Assembly (NCBI GenBank): GCA_009773315.1
Contig: WRPE01000001.1
Location: 62,001-126,000, forward strand
Length of the DNA: 64,000 nucleotides
Source: Syntrophaceae bacterium
Lineage (GTDB): Bacteria; Desulfobacterota; Syntrophia; Syntrophales; Smithellaceae
Reading direction: 5' to 3'
This document shows positions 20,077-32,538 of the stretch, one piece after another (within the stretch, counting starts at the first letter, position 1; each line of letters starts with the position of its first letter). The notes beneath the pieces were generated by a model that saw only the letters and a list, made by a program, of their open reading frames with translations, did no database searches and had not been told where the DNA came from. Made by a program: the position numbers and the translations under genes.

Positions 20077-21149
20077 TTATCACCTGTTTTCCTTAACCCC
20101 AACCCAATGGCCACAGCACCGATTGTTTTGATGCTGTCGAGCTTTTCCGTATCAATATTTTTCTTGTTATATCCGATTTTTAAAAGTGGATTGATTAACT
20201 CCGTCTCTATATTTAATCTCTGCGACAAATGGCTTTTTAAACCGACAACTCTTGACGATCCACCGGATAGATAAACATGTTTGATATAATCACCCCCGAA
20301 GGTTGAACGGAAGTAATCAATGGATCTTTCGATTTCTGAACATATCGGATCGGCACAATCTAAAATGGTATTTCTCAGATCCATGTTGTCGGGCTCAGCA
20401 CCGGGAACACCTTCTATTTTCATTCTTTCCGCTTCATCCGCCGACACATGGTATTTTTTCTGCAAACCTTCAGTGATCGCGTTTCCTGCAACAGTAAAAT
20501 CTCTGGTGAAGATGGACATTCCGCCTTTAATAACATTAATATTGGTCAAATTCGCACCAATATTAACAATGACGATGATTTCATTATCTTCAAATGCATA
20601 ATTGGCTTCATACATGGTTTCCAGCGCAAAAGAATCTACATCCATGATCTTCACGGTGAGACCGGCTGCGGTAACCGCATTCAGGTAACCGTCGACATCC
20701 GCCTTTTTAGCGGCAACAATCATGATATCCATTTGACTGGGATTATATTCATTGTCTCCCAGAATCTGGAAATCATAATTCACATCATCCATGTTATCAA
20801 AAGGGAGGTACTTACCGGCTTCGTCACGAATTAAATCGCGCAGATCCGTCTCTTCCATTTGGGCAAGGGTTACTTTTTTAATAATAACAGAACTACCGGA
20901 GAGAGAGATGACAATTCCTTTTCCTTTGCAACCGGAATTACGGAATAATTCTTTGATAATCGCTGATAAAGCGCCGGCATCCTCTAAAACACCATCAACA
21001 ATAATTCCGGGAGGAACAGGCATCTGAAGGAACCGGTTAAGAATATGGCCATGAGATGCACTAACGATCTCAGCGAGTTTTAGAGAGCTTGAACCGATGT
21101 CCAAGCCGACAAGTTGCTTTGTCCCTGTAAATAATTCTTTTAAATCCAT
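20073..21149 (-). CDS. pilM: Type IV pilus assembly ATPase-like PilM
   Basis: LVGLDIGSSSLKLAEI, VNIGANLTNINVIKGG, VYLSGGSSRVVGL. Confidence 0.95.
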   Translation of the reverse strand: MDLKELFTGTKQLVGLDIGSSSLKLAEIVSASHGHILNRFLQMPVPPGIIVDGVLEDAGALSAIIKELFRNSGCKGKGIVISLSGSSVIIKKVTLAQMEETDLRDLIRDEAGKYLPFDNMDDVNYDFQILGDNEYNPSQMDIMIVAAKKADVDGYLNAVTAAGLTVKIMDVDSFALETMYEANYAFEDNEIIVIVNIGANLTNINVIKGGMSIFTRDFTVAGNAITEGLQKKYHVSADEAERMKIEGVPGAEPDNMDLRNTILDCADPICSEIERSIDYFRSTFGGDYIKHVYLSGGSSRVVGLKSHLSQRLNIETELINPLLKIGYNKKNIDTEKLDSIKTIGAVAIGLGLRKTGDK

Positions 21150-21191
21150 TGAAGCACCGTCATATTATTTTTAACGTAAAAAGGTTTTCCG

Positions 21192-21458
21192 TCATTTTGC
21201 CAGTCGGTAAACAACGTCTCCTTTTTTTACCATCCCCAACTCATTGCGCGCTATAGACTCAATGTATGCCGGATCACTTCTTAATAAAAGTATTTTCCCC
21301 CCCAGTTCCTTGTTTTGCCTTTCCAGGTCATCATTGTCCACTTTCAGTTGCGAGAGCCTTTTGCCCATTAAATAATTATCAACAACCCCCCTATTGCCGA
21401 AGGTAATTAAAAGAGTCATTAAAAACAAAAAAATAACTAAATATCTGCCAATCTTCAT
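21192..21458 (-). CDS. FtsB/DivIC-type septum formation initiator protein
   Basis: N-terminal TM, coiled coil, DPAYIESIARNELGMVKKGDVVYRL. Confidence 0.85.
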   Translation of the reverse strand: MKIGRYLVIFLFLMTLLITFGNRGVVDNYLMGKRLSQLKVDNDDLERQNKELGGKILLLRSDPAYIESIARNELGMVKKGDVVYRLAK

Positions 21459-21508
21459 TATTTACAAGCAACGCCTCCATCTGAAATATCATAAAAATGC
21501 CGTTTGCC

Positions 21509-21706
21509 CTACTGAGAAAAAACTTCCTCATAAGCTTTCTGCAAAGCTTTGGCCACTTTTAGCTCTGAATGCTTTCGTGTAGGTAACCCCTTTTCCATTT
21601 TGGCAATCGTTTGCGGCGTCAATTCAGCCTTACGGGCAAGTTCGGAAATGCTCAGCGGAATGGACTCTCTAAACTTTTTTACTCTGTTTTTCTTGATATT
21701 TTCCAT
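21509..21706 (-). CDS. Small XRE-type HTH transcriptional regulator
   Basis: RESIPLSISELARKAELTPQTIAKMEKGLPTRKHSELKVAKALQKA. Confidence 0.85.
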   Translation of the reverse strand: MENIKKNRVKKFRESIPLSISELARKAELTPQTIAKMEKGLPTRKHSELKVAKALQKAYEEVFSQ

Positions 21707-21882
21707 AATGATTTAAAGTAACACCTTTTAGTTTGTATCTAAAAGACGATAATCAAAAGAAAATGTCAAGAAAAAACTTAATTATCATTAATGTTCTTTA
21801 ATCTTAATTAATATTAATATAATTACAATGTCGAAACTGGATTAAGGCAAAAGAGACACGCTTTGAAAGAATCTTCGGGAAA

Positions 21883-23058
21883 TTAAATATTAACAGAAGG
21901 CAAGCACTGTTGCGGCTCGCCGAGCAGGAATTTGCCGCTTTCGATCCAGTCTTTCAGGATATTGGCAATTTGATTGGCCTTGTAATAACTGGACAAAGGA
22001 GCGGTGATGACTTTTTTATCGTCGATGATAATCGCGCCGCTACGCAGATCCTTATAAGTAACCTCCGCTATAGGTTTGGAGTTGCCTTTGGGATAGTCCA
22101 TACTGTAATCATAAACCTGAGCGTAAATATCTGCGTCTTTCACAGCGGTGAAGCGCGCCATGCCTTCATCCAGAACAGGAATGGGAATACCAATACCGAC
22201 AAACAGCGAAATACCGTAACCTAAAATACTGGCGCCGGTCAGCCATTCGGGGCTCATTTCCTTTAAATTACCAATGACGGCTATGGTGCCTGCGCCCTCT
22301 TTGGGTACACCATTAGGACCTCTTGCCACATTGGGATTATGCTGCGTGCCCGGCCAGGCCACAAACCCTTGCGCTCCACCTAAAAATATCCGCGTGCCGA
22401 TACCAATCGTGCGGTAGTAAGGATCATTAAACAAAGGACTCAACTGGCCTGCCGTCGCATAAGATGCATTGGCCATTCGCGGTCGCAGCATGCCCATATA
22501 GGTATAGATGGTGGTATCCGACATGTTTACGGCACAATTATAGTTTTGATAGGCATTACGCGGATTGAATAAAACGGCGTCTCTCAGATCGTTGATGGTG
22601 ATATTTTTTTCAAATTTGCGTGACGGGTAGCAATCAGTGCCATAGCCCTCAGCTCTTAGCTTCACAGCGTTGCCAGCCACCAGGTCTTCAATCACATGGC
22701 CGCCGCCATAATTGAACTCGCCGGGATAAACACTGTTTTGCGGATCACCCTCCACCACTTCCGTGGCGCCCAAATAACAATCCACGGCCGCGATGCCGCC
22801 GTAAGCCGGCACATCGTTGAGCCATACTTTGGAAGCCCGGATACGCGGAGAGGTATGGCCGAAATTGAGAAAAGCCCCCGAAGAACACATCGCGCCGAAT
22901 GTTCCGGTGGTAACAACGTCAATCCGCCGCGCCGCTTCCACGTCGCCATGCTTTTCCACGACATCGATCATTTCTTCAGCGGTGACGACAACGGCGCGTC
23001 CCTGCTTGATCTTTTCATTGATTTCCTGAAATGTTTTTTTAACTTTGTGTTTTTTCAT
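21883..23058 (-). CDS. DUF39 (COG1900) homocysteine biosynthesis protein, without fused CBS or ferredoxin domains
   Basis: TTGTFGAMCSSGAFLNFGHTSPRIRASKVWLNDVPAYGGIAAVDCYLGATE; VYPGEFNYGGGHVIEDLVAG. Confidence 0.85.
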   Translation of the reverse strand: MKKHKVKKTFQEINEKIKQGRAVVVTAEEMIDVVEKHGDVEAARRIDVVTTGTFGAMCSSGAFLNFGHTSPRIRASKVWLNDVPAYGGIAAVDCYLGATEVVEGDPQNSVYPGEFNYGGGHVIEDLVAGNAVKLRAEGYGTDCYPSRKFEKNITINDLRDAVLFNPRNAYQNYNCAVNMSDTTIYTYMGMLRPRMANASYATAGQLSPLFNDPYYRTIGIGTRIFLGGAQGFVAWPGTQHNPNVARGPNGVPKEGAGTIAVIGNLKEMSPEWLTGASILGYGISLFVGIGIPIPVLDEGMARFTAVKDADIYAQVYDYSMDYPKGNSKPIAEVTYKDLRSGAIIIDDKKVITAPLSSYYKANQIANILKDWIESGKFLLGEPQQCLPSVNI

Positions 23059-23130
23059 GAACCAGTCTTATTGATACGATTTTGTTTTTCATACCACTGT
23101 TTAAAGACAAATGCAAAATGCTAGAAACAC

Positions 23131-23574
23131 TCAGGTATGCCCAAAGCCTCCTTTGCCCCTGGTCGTTGCATCCAGCTCGGCTGATTCGACCCATTGGGCC
23201 TGGCAAACCCTCTGGATCACCATTTGAGCCATGCGCATACCTCTTTGAACTACAAAAGACTCAACGCCATGGTTAATGACAATCAAAGCGATCTCACCCC
23301 GGTAATCCGCGTCAATCGTGCCGGGTGAATTCAGAAGCGTGATTCCCTGATGAATAGCCAAGCCGCTGCGTGGTCGGATTTGCGCCTCATATCCTTCGGG
23401 CAAGGCAATAGCAATACCAGTCGGGATTTTCTTGCGCTGACCAGGCAAAATCGTTTCAGAGAGTATAACCGCCGCAAAGATGTCCATCCCCGCTGCCTGT
23501 CCGGTCATGTACGCAGGCAGAGGAATATCCTCGTTACCCGCGATTTTCTGAATGTGAACTTTTATTTTTTCCAT
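23131..23574 (-). CDS. dut: dUTP diphosphatase
   Basis: [41 protein letters not shown]-terminal GKGGFGHT. Start moved to MEKIKVHIQ (23574) because the ORF-track extension reads through a perfect hairpin. Confidence 0.92.
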   Translation of the reverse strand: MEKIKVHIQKIAGNEDIPLPAYMTGQAAGMDIFAAVILSETILPGQRKKIPTGIAIALPEGYEAQIRPRSGLAIHQGITLLNSPGTIDADYRGEIALIVINHGVESFVVQRGMRMAQMVIQRVCQAQWVESAELDATTRGKGGFGHT

Positions 23575-23587
23575 GAGAATGAAAGAA

Positions 23588-23625
23588 TCCATTCCGTGTC
23601 CGCTTTTTTGCGGACACGGAATGGA
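23588..23625 (-). terminator. Perfect 16-bp stem hairpin between pnp and dut
   Basis: TCCATTCCGTGTCCGC-TTTTTT-GCGGACACGGAATGGA; only a weak T-tract (TTCTTTC) on the minus strand. Confidence 0.7.
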
Positions 23626-23634
23626 CAAACTATT

Positions 23635-25755
23635 TTATTTTACTTCAGCATCCATCGCTTCTTTGCGGCTGAGACGAATCTTGCCCGTTTTGTCCACTTC
23701 CAGTACTTTGACCATGACTTCGTCGCCTTCCTGCAGGACATCCGTCACTTTGGCAATTCGCTCCTTGGCAATCTGTGAGATATGCAGCAAACCCTCCGTT
23801 CCGGGCAGAATTTCGACAAACGCACCGAAATCGACGATTTTCTTCACGGTGCCGCGGTAAATTTTCCCGATTTCAGCTTCCTCGGTCAGCCACTTCACCA
23901 TCGCCACGGCACGGGCGGCCGCTTCGGCGTCGGAGGACGCAATCGTCACGGTACCGTCGTCTTCCACATCGATGGTCACACCGGTTTCACTAATGATCTG
24001 GCGGATATTCTTGCCGCCGGAACCGATCACTGTGCGAACCTGATCTGCCTTCACCTTAACGGTCGTAATACGTGGTGCGTAAAGTGAAATATCCCCGCGG
24101 GGCGCGGTCATCGTCTCGCGGATCTTCCCGATGATATGAATGCGGCCCTCTCTGGCCTGGGCCAGAGCCTTGCGCAGAATGTCCTCGGTCAGACCATCGA
24201 TTTTAATATCCATCTGCATGGCAGTAACACCTTTTTCCGTGCCGCAAACTTTGAAATCCATATCACCGGCATGGTCTTCATCACCGAGAATATCGGATAA
24301 AATGACCACTTCTTCACCTTCTTTGAGCAGTCCCATGGCAATTCCCGCGACTATGTCCTTCACCGGCACACCGCCGTCCATTAAAGCCAAGATACCGCCG
24401 CAGACGGAGGCCATGGACGATGATCCGTTGGACGCCATAATTTCCGACACTATACGGATAGTATAGGGAAACGTTTCAGCAGACGGCAGGATAGGAACCA
24501 GCGCCTTACGCGCCAGCGCGCCGTGGCCAATTTCTCTCCGGCCGGGACTGCGTAACGATTTGGCTTCACCCACACTGTAGGGCGGGAAATTATAATGCAG
24601 CATGAACGATCTCCGTTCTTCACTGGCAATATAATCCATCCGCTGCTCATCGGCGGAAGTGCCCAAAGTGAGCACGGCCAGCGCCTGCGTTTCACCACGG
24701 TTAAACAAGGCCGAACCGTGAGCACGGGGCAACACACCGACTTCCGAACTGATCGGACGAATATCGGTCGAAGACCGGCCGTCGATTCTCTTCTTTTCCT
24801 GAAGAATCATATCCCGAAGAATTCGGGATTCCAGATGTTCGATAATCGCCGCTACTTTTTTACTCAGTGCCGCATCTCCATCGCCAATGCTTGTGATAAC
24901 GGCTGCTCGAACATCACCCAACTTGCTGTAGCGTTCCAACTTACGCGGTATGCCGTAACCTTCCTTTAAACCGGGTAGAGCCTGCGCCCGTACACGCGCG
25001 ATGAGTTCCTCATCCACTTCCGCTTCTTCCACCGGTCTCTTAGCTTTGCCAATCTCCACACGCATCTTATCCTGCAAATCTATGACCGGACGGACAGCTT
25101 CCAGTCCAAAATTGATGGCATCGACAATAATGTCTTCCGCAACCTCTTTGGCTTCGCCTTCCATCATCACGAGTTCCACATCATAAGGACGGCCTGTTTT
25201 ACCAGGTGTGACTTTACGTCCCACCAGGAAAAGGTTCATCTCACTTTCCTGCATTTTTTCCGCCGAGGCATTGGCCACCAGTTCGCCGCCAATCCGACCG
25301 ACGCGCACACCGGCAATCGGTCCTTTAAACGGGGCATCGGACATTTCCAGAGCGGCGGAAGCGCCGATCATCGCCGCGACATCCGAATCGTTTTCCTTAT
25401 CCACGGACAGCACCGTGGCCACGATCTGTGTTTCTGAATAATATCCCTTGGGAAACAAGGGACGAATCGCCCGATCAATGATACGCGACGTTAAAACTTC
25501 GCGTTCATTGTTCCGCCCCTCTCTTTTAAAAAAGCCGCCGGGAATTTTTCCGGCCGCAAATGTCTTTTCCTGATAGTCCACCGTCAGCGGCAAAAAATCC
25601 ACGCCTTCCCTGACGCTCTTTAAAGAGACCGCCGTCACCAGCACGACCGTATCGCCATAATAAACCAGCGCCGAGCCGTCCGCCTGCGCGGCCACGTAAT
25701 TGGCCTTAATCGAAAAATTACGCCCCGCAAAATCCGTACTAAATACGTTACTCAT
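23635..25755 (-). CDS. pnp: Polyribonucleotide nucleotidyltransferase
   Basis: RPLFPKGYYSETQIVATVLSVD, KH domain VIGSGGKNIRQIISETG, S1 domain. Start at MSNVFSTDF preceded by GGAGGA. Confidence 0.97.
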   Translation of the reverse strand: MSNVFSTDFAGRNFSIKANYVAAQADGSALVYYGDTVVLVTAVSLKSVREGVDFLPLTVDYQEKTFAAGKIPGGFFKREGRNNEREVLTSRIIDRAIRPLFPKGYYSETQIVATVLSVDKENDSDVAAMIGASAALEMSDAPFKGPIAGVRVGRIGGELVANASAEKMQESEMNLFLVGRKVTPGKTGRPYDVELVMMEGEAKEVAEDIIVDAINFGLEAVRPVIDLQDKMRVEIGKAKRPVEEAEVDEELIARVRAQALPGLKEGYGIPRKLERYSKLGDVRAAVITSIGDGDAALSKKVAAIIEHLESRILRDMILQEKKRIDGRSSTDIRPISSEVGVLPRAHGSALFNRGETQALAVLTLGTSADEQRMDYIASEERRSFMLHYNFPPYSVGEAKSLRSPGRREIGHGALARKALVPILPSAETFPYTIRIVSEIMASNGSSSMASVCGGILALMDGGVPVKDIVAGIAMGLLKEGEEVVILSDILGDEDHAGDMDFKVCGTEKGVTAMQMDIKIDGLTEDILRKALAQAREGRIHIIGKIRETMTAPRGDISLYAPRITTVKVKADQVRTVIGSGGKNIRQIISETGVTIDVEDDGTVTIASSDAEAAARAVAMVKWLTEEAEIGKIYRGTVKKIVDFGAFVEILPGTEGLLHISQIAKERIAKVTDVLQEGDEVMVKVLEVDKTGKIRLSRKEAMDAEVK

Positions 25756-25800
25756 TAATTTCCTCCACCTTCTTTTGGTTGTTGCCTGGAACAGGAACTT

Positions 25801-25882
25801 CAAGGGCGAAACGCAAAAGCCGATTGACGCAGGTATTGATCAATACTTGTCCAATCGGTTACACTTTTGCCTTCCGCCCTTG
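25801..25882 (-). promoter_or_regulatory. Long imperfect hairpin in the rpsO-pnp intergenic RNA
   Basis: CAAGGGCG..GCAAAAG..CCGATTG..GTATTGATCAATAC..CAATCGG..CTTTTGC..CGCCCTTG: four matched arm segments separated by small internal loops. Confidence 0.85.
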
Positions 25883-25893
25883 AATGGCTCTTG

Positions 25894-26160
25894 TTATTTC
25901 CTGAGACCCAAGCGTTTGATTATGTTTCTGTAACGCTCCACATCGTCTTCTTTGATATAATTGAGCAATCTTCTTCTCTGGCCGACGAGCTTCAACAGAC
26001 CGCGCCGTGAGTGATGATCTTTCTGATGCGCCTTAAAGTGCTCCGTCAGATATTCAATTCTGGCGCTCAAAAGAGCAATCTGTACTTCCGGTGAACCGGT
26101 ATCTTTCTCGTGAAGCCGGTAGTCCTCAATTAATGTTTTTCTCTTTTCCAAAGTTAACAC
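25894..26160 (-). CDS. rpsO: 30S ribosomal protein S15 (probable GTG start)
   Basis: [34 protein letters not shown]...[26 protein letters not shown] at 26160 preceded by GGAGGAAAGAAGC. Confidence 0.95.
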   Translation of the reverse strand: MLTLEKRKTLIEDYRLHEKDTGSPEVQIALLSARIEYLTEHFKAHQKDHHSRRGLLKLVGQRRRLLNYIKEDDVERYRNIIKRLGLRK

Positions 26161-26201
26161 GCTTCTTTCCTCCCTGTTCATTCCTTGTTTATTTCAGTCG
26201 T

Positions 26202-27143
26202 TCATTTATTTGTACTTTTAAATACCCTGAGTATCGTGGCTGCCGGGGTTCTTCCCTCCTGATTAGCCATCTCGCTAGCCGGTATCAGCATTTGGGCCAC
26301 CGCCACCAAGTGGCCGCCGGGGGTGATGAACTTTAGCATATCTCCCGCCGCAAGAAAAGGAAGAACATTTTGCCGCACCATTTCCACATCCGGCTGAAAT
26401 CCTGCACGCAGTTTGTCGGTCAGCGATTCACTGACTTCAATGGCGGCAAATGTGGGCAGGGCTTTTGCCATCGGCAACATTTTAAACAGCAATTCCTCTT
26501 TTTTCTCCGCCAGAGCTTTATTGTCCAGAGATATAGCCATGTCTTCGGTAAAAAAGCCACTCTGGAGTCTGCGCAAACCTGATAAACACGCCCCGCAACC
26601 TAACGCATTACCGACATCGGAGCAGACGGTCCGGATATACGTGCCCTTGGAGCAGGAAATATCAAACGTCACGTAAGGCAAGGAAATATCCCTCACATTC
26701 AAACGAAATATTTCCACTTCCCGCGCCGGTATTTCAGGAAACTCTCCTCGTCGCGCATACTTGTACAAAGGCTTGCCTTTGAGCTTCAGTGCCGAATAAG
26801 CGGGCGGAACTTGTTGTATCTTCCCCACCACTCGCCTGAGCGCCTCCCGAATATCTTCTTCGGAAGCAACCCTGTCCGATTTTTCAGTTACCTTCCCTTC
26901 GGTATCCTGCGTATCCGTCCGAATCCCCAACAACATGGTCGCCAGATAGGTTTTCTTTTCCGCCAACAAAAACTGAGCCAGTTTTGTCGCCTCATTAATA
27001 CAGACCGGCAAAACACCTGTGGCCAGCGGGTCCAGCGTTCCGGTATGTCCTGCTTTTCGGGCACCCAGAATTTTTTTGATTTCACTCACGACATCGTGGG
27101 ACGTATACCCTGCCGGTTTGTCAATCACTACAATACCGTCCAT
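26202..27143 (-). CDS. truB: tRNA pseudouridine(55) synthase
   Basis: MDGIVVIDKPAGYTSHDVV, GHTGTLDPLATGVLPVC, CSKGTYIRTVCSDVG. Confidence 0.96.
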   Translation of the reverse strand: MDGIVVIDKPAGYTSHDVVSEIKKILGARKAGHTGTLDPLATGVLPVCINEATKLAQFLLAEKKTYLATMLLGIRTDTQDTEGKVTEKSDRVASEEDIREALRRVVGKIQQVPPAYSALKLKGKPLYKYARRGEFPEIPAREVEIFRLNVRDISLPYVTFDISCSKGTYIRTVCSDVGNALGCGACLSGLRRLQSGFFTEDMAISLDNKALAEKKEELLFKMLPMAKALPTFAAIEVSESLTDKLRAGFQPDVEMVRQNVLPFLAAGDMLKFITPGGHLVAVAQMLIPASEMANQEGRTPAATILRVFKSTNK

Positions 27144-27149
27144 AAGCGT

Positions 27150-28100
27150 CTATAATTCCCTGACCGCTTCGAGCACCCGCCGCTTGATCTCATCGATATT
27201 GCCCTCGACCCTGCAGGCCGCCGCATTGATATGTCCCCCGCCGCCGAATTTTCGAGCGATTTTTTCCACGTTGACCTTACCCTTGGAACGCAGGCTCAGC
27301 TTGAAATGGTTTCCCTCCGTTTGCGTGTAGAGCATCGCGATGTCAATCCCTTTAACCGTCCGGGGAACATCAATAAAGCCGTCCGTGTGTTCCATCATCG
27401 CGCCTGTGTCCTGCAAATGTTGCTGAGTAACCACCAGTGATGCGGTTTTGGTTTTCATATCCAGTGTCAATGTTTCCAGAACTCTGGACAACAACTGAAG
27501 TTTCACCGGCGGATCGCTTTCATAAATATTTTCGGAAATCCACTGCGGGCTGGCGCCGCCTTCCACCAGATCGCCTGCGGCCCGGAGCGTTTCCTGATGT
27601 GTGCTGGAATAGCGGAAACCGCCCGTATCTGTTAGAATGGCCGCATAAAGGTTCGTACAGATATCTTTCGTCATCTTCACGTGCATCTTACGCATCAAAC
27701 GGTAGAGGAGTTCACCTGTGGAGCTTGCCTTCGGATCCAGCAGCTTCAATTGACAAAATCCGCCATTGGACACATGGTGATCAATATTAATCAATGTCTT
27801 AACCCGGACAATATCCCCGGAAATTTTGCCCACGCGGTCCAATTCGGAACAATCGAGAATAAAAGCGACATCGTATTTCTCGATATTCTCCAGTTCATGA
27901 ACAATACGCTCAGCCGCCGGCAAAAACCGGTAGTGCTCAGGCGTGGCATCCTGATTGCAAATCACCGCTTCCTTACCTAAATCCTTTAACATCAAATACA
28001 GCGCCAGTTCCGAACCCAGCGCGTCTCCATCCAATCGAACATGTGCGGTAATTAAAAATTTTTCTCCTTGGGCAATTGCTGCAAGTATTTCTTTAATCAT
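27150..28100 (-). CDS. nrnA: DHH/DHHA1 family bifunctional oligoribonuclease/pAp phosphatase (NrnA-like)
   Basis: VRLDGDALGSELAL, LINIDHHVSN, GGHINAAACRVEG. Start MIKEIL overlaps the rbfA stop. Confidence 0.9.
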   Translation of the reverse strand: MIKEILAAIAQGEKFLITAHVRLDGDALGSELALYLMLKDLGKEAVICNQDATPEHYRFLPAAERIVHELENIEKYDVAFILDCSELDRVGKISGDIVRVKTLINIDHHVSNGGFCQLKLLDPKASSTGELLYRLMRKMHVKMTKDICTNLYAAILTDTGGFRYSSTHQETLRAAGDLVEGGASPQWISENIYESDPPVKLQLLSRVLETLTLDMKTKTASLVVTQQHLQDTGAMMEHTDGFIDVPRTVKGIDIAMLYTQTEGNHFKLSLRSKGKVNVEKIARKFGGGGHINAAACRVEGNIDEIKRRVLEAVREL

Positions 28101-28452
28101 TAACTTTTTCCTGTTTAGCGATCTCGGCGAGCAGTTTTTCAATACGGTTGCCATAGCCGAACGATGTGTCATGCACAAAAACAATATCCGGCACTAAGCG
28201 GAGCTGCAGGCGATGGCCCAACTCCCGCCGCACAAAGCCCTTGGCTTTACTCAAGGCCGACTGAATCTCTTCGTTTAATTCGTCTTTGCCCATTTCGACA
28301 AAATAAATTTTGGCATGGCGCAGATCATCCGTCATTTTGACCGCCGTGATCGTCACCGCGTGCAGGCGGGGATCTTTGATAACTTTGAGCAGAATATCGG
28401 ACATTTCCGCCAGAATCAATTCGCCTACTCTATCCGCCCTTTTAAAATTCAT
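28093..28452 (-). CDS. rbfA: Ribosome-binding factor A
   Basis: MNFKRADRVGELILAEMSDILLKVIKDPRL...VTITAVKMTDDLRHAKIYF. Confidence 0.95.
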   Translation of the reverse strand: MNFKRADRVGELILAEMSDILLKVIKDPRLHAVTITAVKMTDDLRHAKIYFVEMGKDELNEEIQSALSKAKGFVRRELGHRLQLRLVPDIVFVHDTSFGYGNRIEKLLAEIAKQEKVND

Positions 28453-28500
28453 CGTACTTGCCTGATTCCCAATCCACGGCTTCGAGAAAATTCGAAACCA

Positions 28501-31170
<2,670 letters not shown>

Positions 31171-31213
31171 TCCCGAAACTCCCTCAAGTTAAATATTGGG
31201 TCCCTGAAAAAAA

Positions 31214-32476
31214 TTACGCTTTTTTATTATCGTTCATTTCCTCGTCCAAAAGCCTGACGGCTTCTTCAATCCATTCTACGCTGGTCTTTTCACCGACGCC
31301 GGGTATTGCAGACAGCGCTTCCGGCTCCATCGCCGCCAGCATCGCGATACTTTTAATGCCCTGGGCAAAGAGTTTTTCCGCCATCGCCGGTCCGATACCG
31401 GGAATTTGCATCAGCGCCTTATGCCCGTTGTCGTCCTTTTCAGCGGCCATGGTTTCGCTCTTCACGTCGATTTTCCACCCGGTCAGTTTGACCGCCAGAC
31501 GAACATTCTGACCGTTCTTCCCAATGGCCAGCGACAACTGGTCATCGGGAACAATCACCGTCATCGCGCGGTTTTCTTCATCGACAAACACGCGATTGAC
31601 CTTGGCGGGAGACAGGGCGCTCGAGACAAACTTGGCCGCATCTTCCGTGTAGGGAATAATATCAATTTTTTCGCCGCGCAATTCCTGCACAACGCTTTGC
31701 ACACGTGAGCCTCTCATGCCCACACAGGCGCCCACCGGATCAATGTCCTTGTCTTTGGCCCTCACGGCGATCTTTCCACGCTTGCCCGGCTCGCGGGCTA
31801 CGCTGACAATGTCAATGAGCCCTTCGGAAATTTCCGGTACTTCCACTTCAAAAAGCGCCTTGAGGAAAGCGGGATGGGTACGCGACAGAATAATCTGCGC
31901 CCCTTTTGTATTTTTTTTCACTTCGAAGAGATACGTCCGGATGCGTTCGCCGCGTTTGTAGGTTTCGCGGTGAATCTGCTCCGCGGGGGGCACTACGCCT
32001 TCAGCGCGTCCCAGGTTCACAATGATGTTGCCGCCTTCAAACCGCTGGACAAAACCGTTAATTAATTCGCCCTTGCGGTCCTTATATTCGTCATAGATAT
32101 TGTCACGCTCCGCATCTTTAACGCGTTGAATAATGATTTGCTTGGCCATCTGGACGGCGATACGGCCAAAGGAACTGGTTTCGATCTTCATGCCCAGGGA
32201 GTCGCCCGGTTCCGCACCTTCATCGAGGGTTTTTCTGGCTTCCTCTTTGGAAATTTGTGTTTCGGGATCGAGCACTTTATCCACAACCGTTTTAAACTGA
32301 AATACCTCAATTTCTCCAACGTCGTCATTGTAGTGTGCTTCAATATCCACGTTGGCCCCCAATTTTTTGCGCGCCGCGGTCAACATGGCGGCCTCGAGGG
32401 CTTCTGTAATGATGAGCTTGTCGATGCCCCTGTCCTTACCCATCTGCTCAATCAGACGTTTAAGTTCTTGCAACAT
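31214..32476 (-). CDS. nusA: Transcription termination/antitermination factor NusA
   Basis: S1/KH architecture: DPVGACVGMRGSRVQSVVQELRGEKIDIIPYTED; LSLAIGKNGQNVRLAVKLTGWKIDV. Confidence 0.97.
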   Translation of the reverse strand: MLQELKRLIEQMGKDRGIDKLIITEALEAAMLTAARKKLGANVDIEAHYNDDVGEIEVFQFKTVVDKVLDPETQISKEEARKTLDEGAEPGDSLGMKIETSSFGRIAVQMAKQIIIQRVKDAERDNIYDEYKDRKGELINGFVQRFEGGNIIVNLGRAEGVVPPAEQIHRETYKRGERIRTYLFEVKKNTKGAQIILSRTHPAFLKALFEVEVPEISEGLIDIVSVAREPGKRGKIAVRAKDKDIDPVGACVGMRGSRVQSVVQELRGEKIDIIPYTEDAAKFVSSALSPAKVNRVFVDEENRAMTVIVPDDQLSLAIGKNGQNVRLAVKLTGWKIDVKSETMAAEKDDNGHKALMQIPGIGPAMAEKLFAQGIKSIAMLAAMEPEALSAIPGVGEKTSVEWIEEAVRLLDEEMNDNKKA

Positions 32477-32538
32477 TTACAAATTCCTCCCTTTTCTTCT
32501 CTTGGGCTGTGTCACATTTCAGCCTGTCGGCGTTTCTT

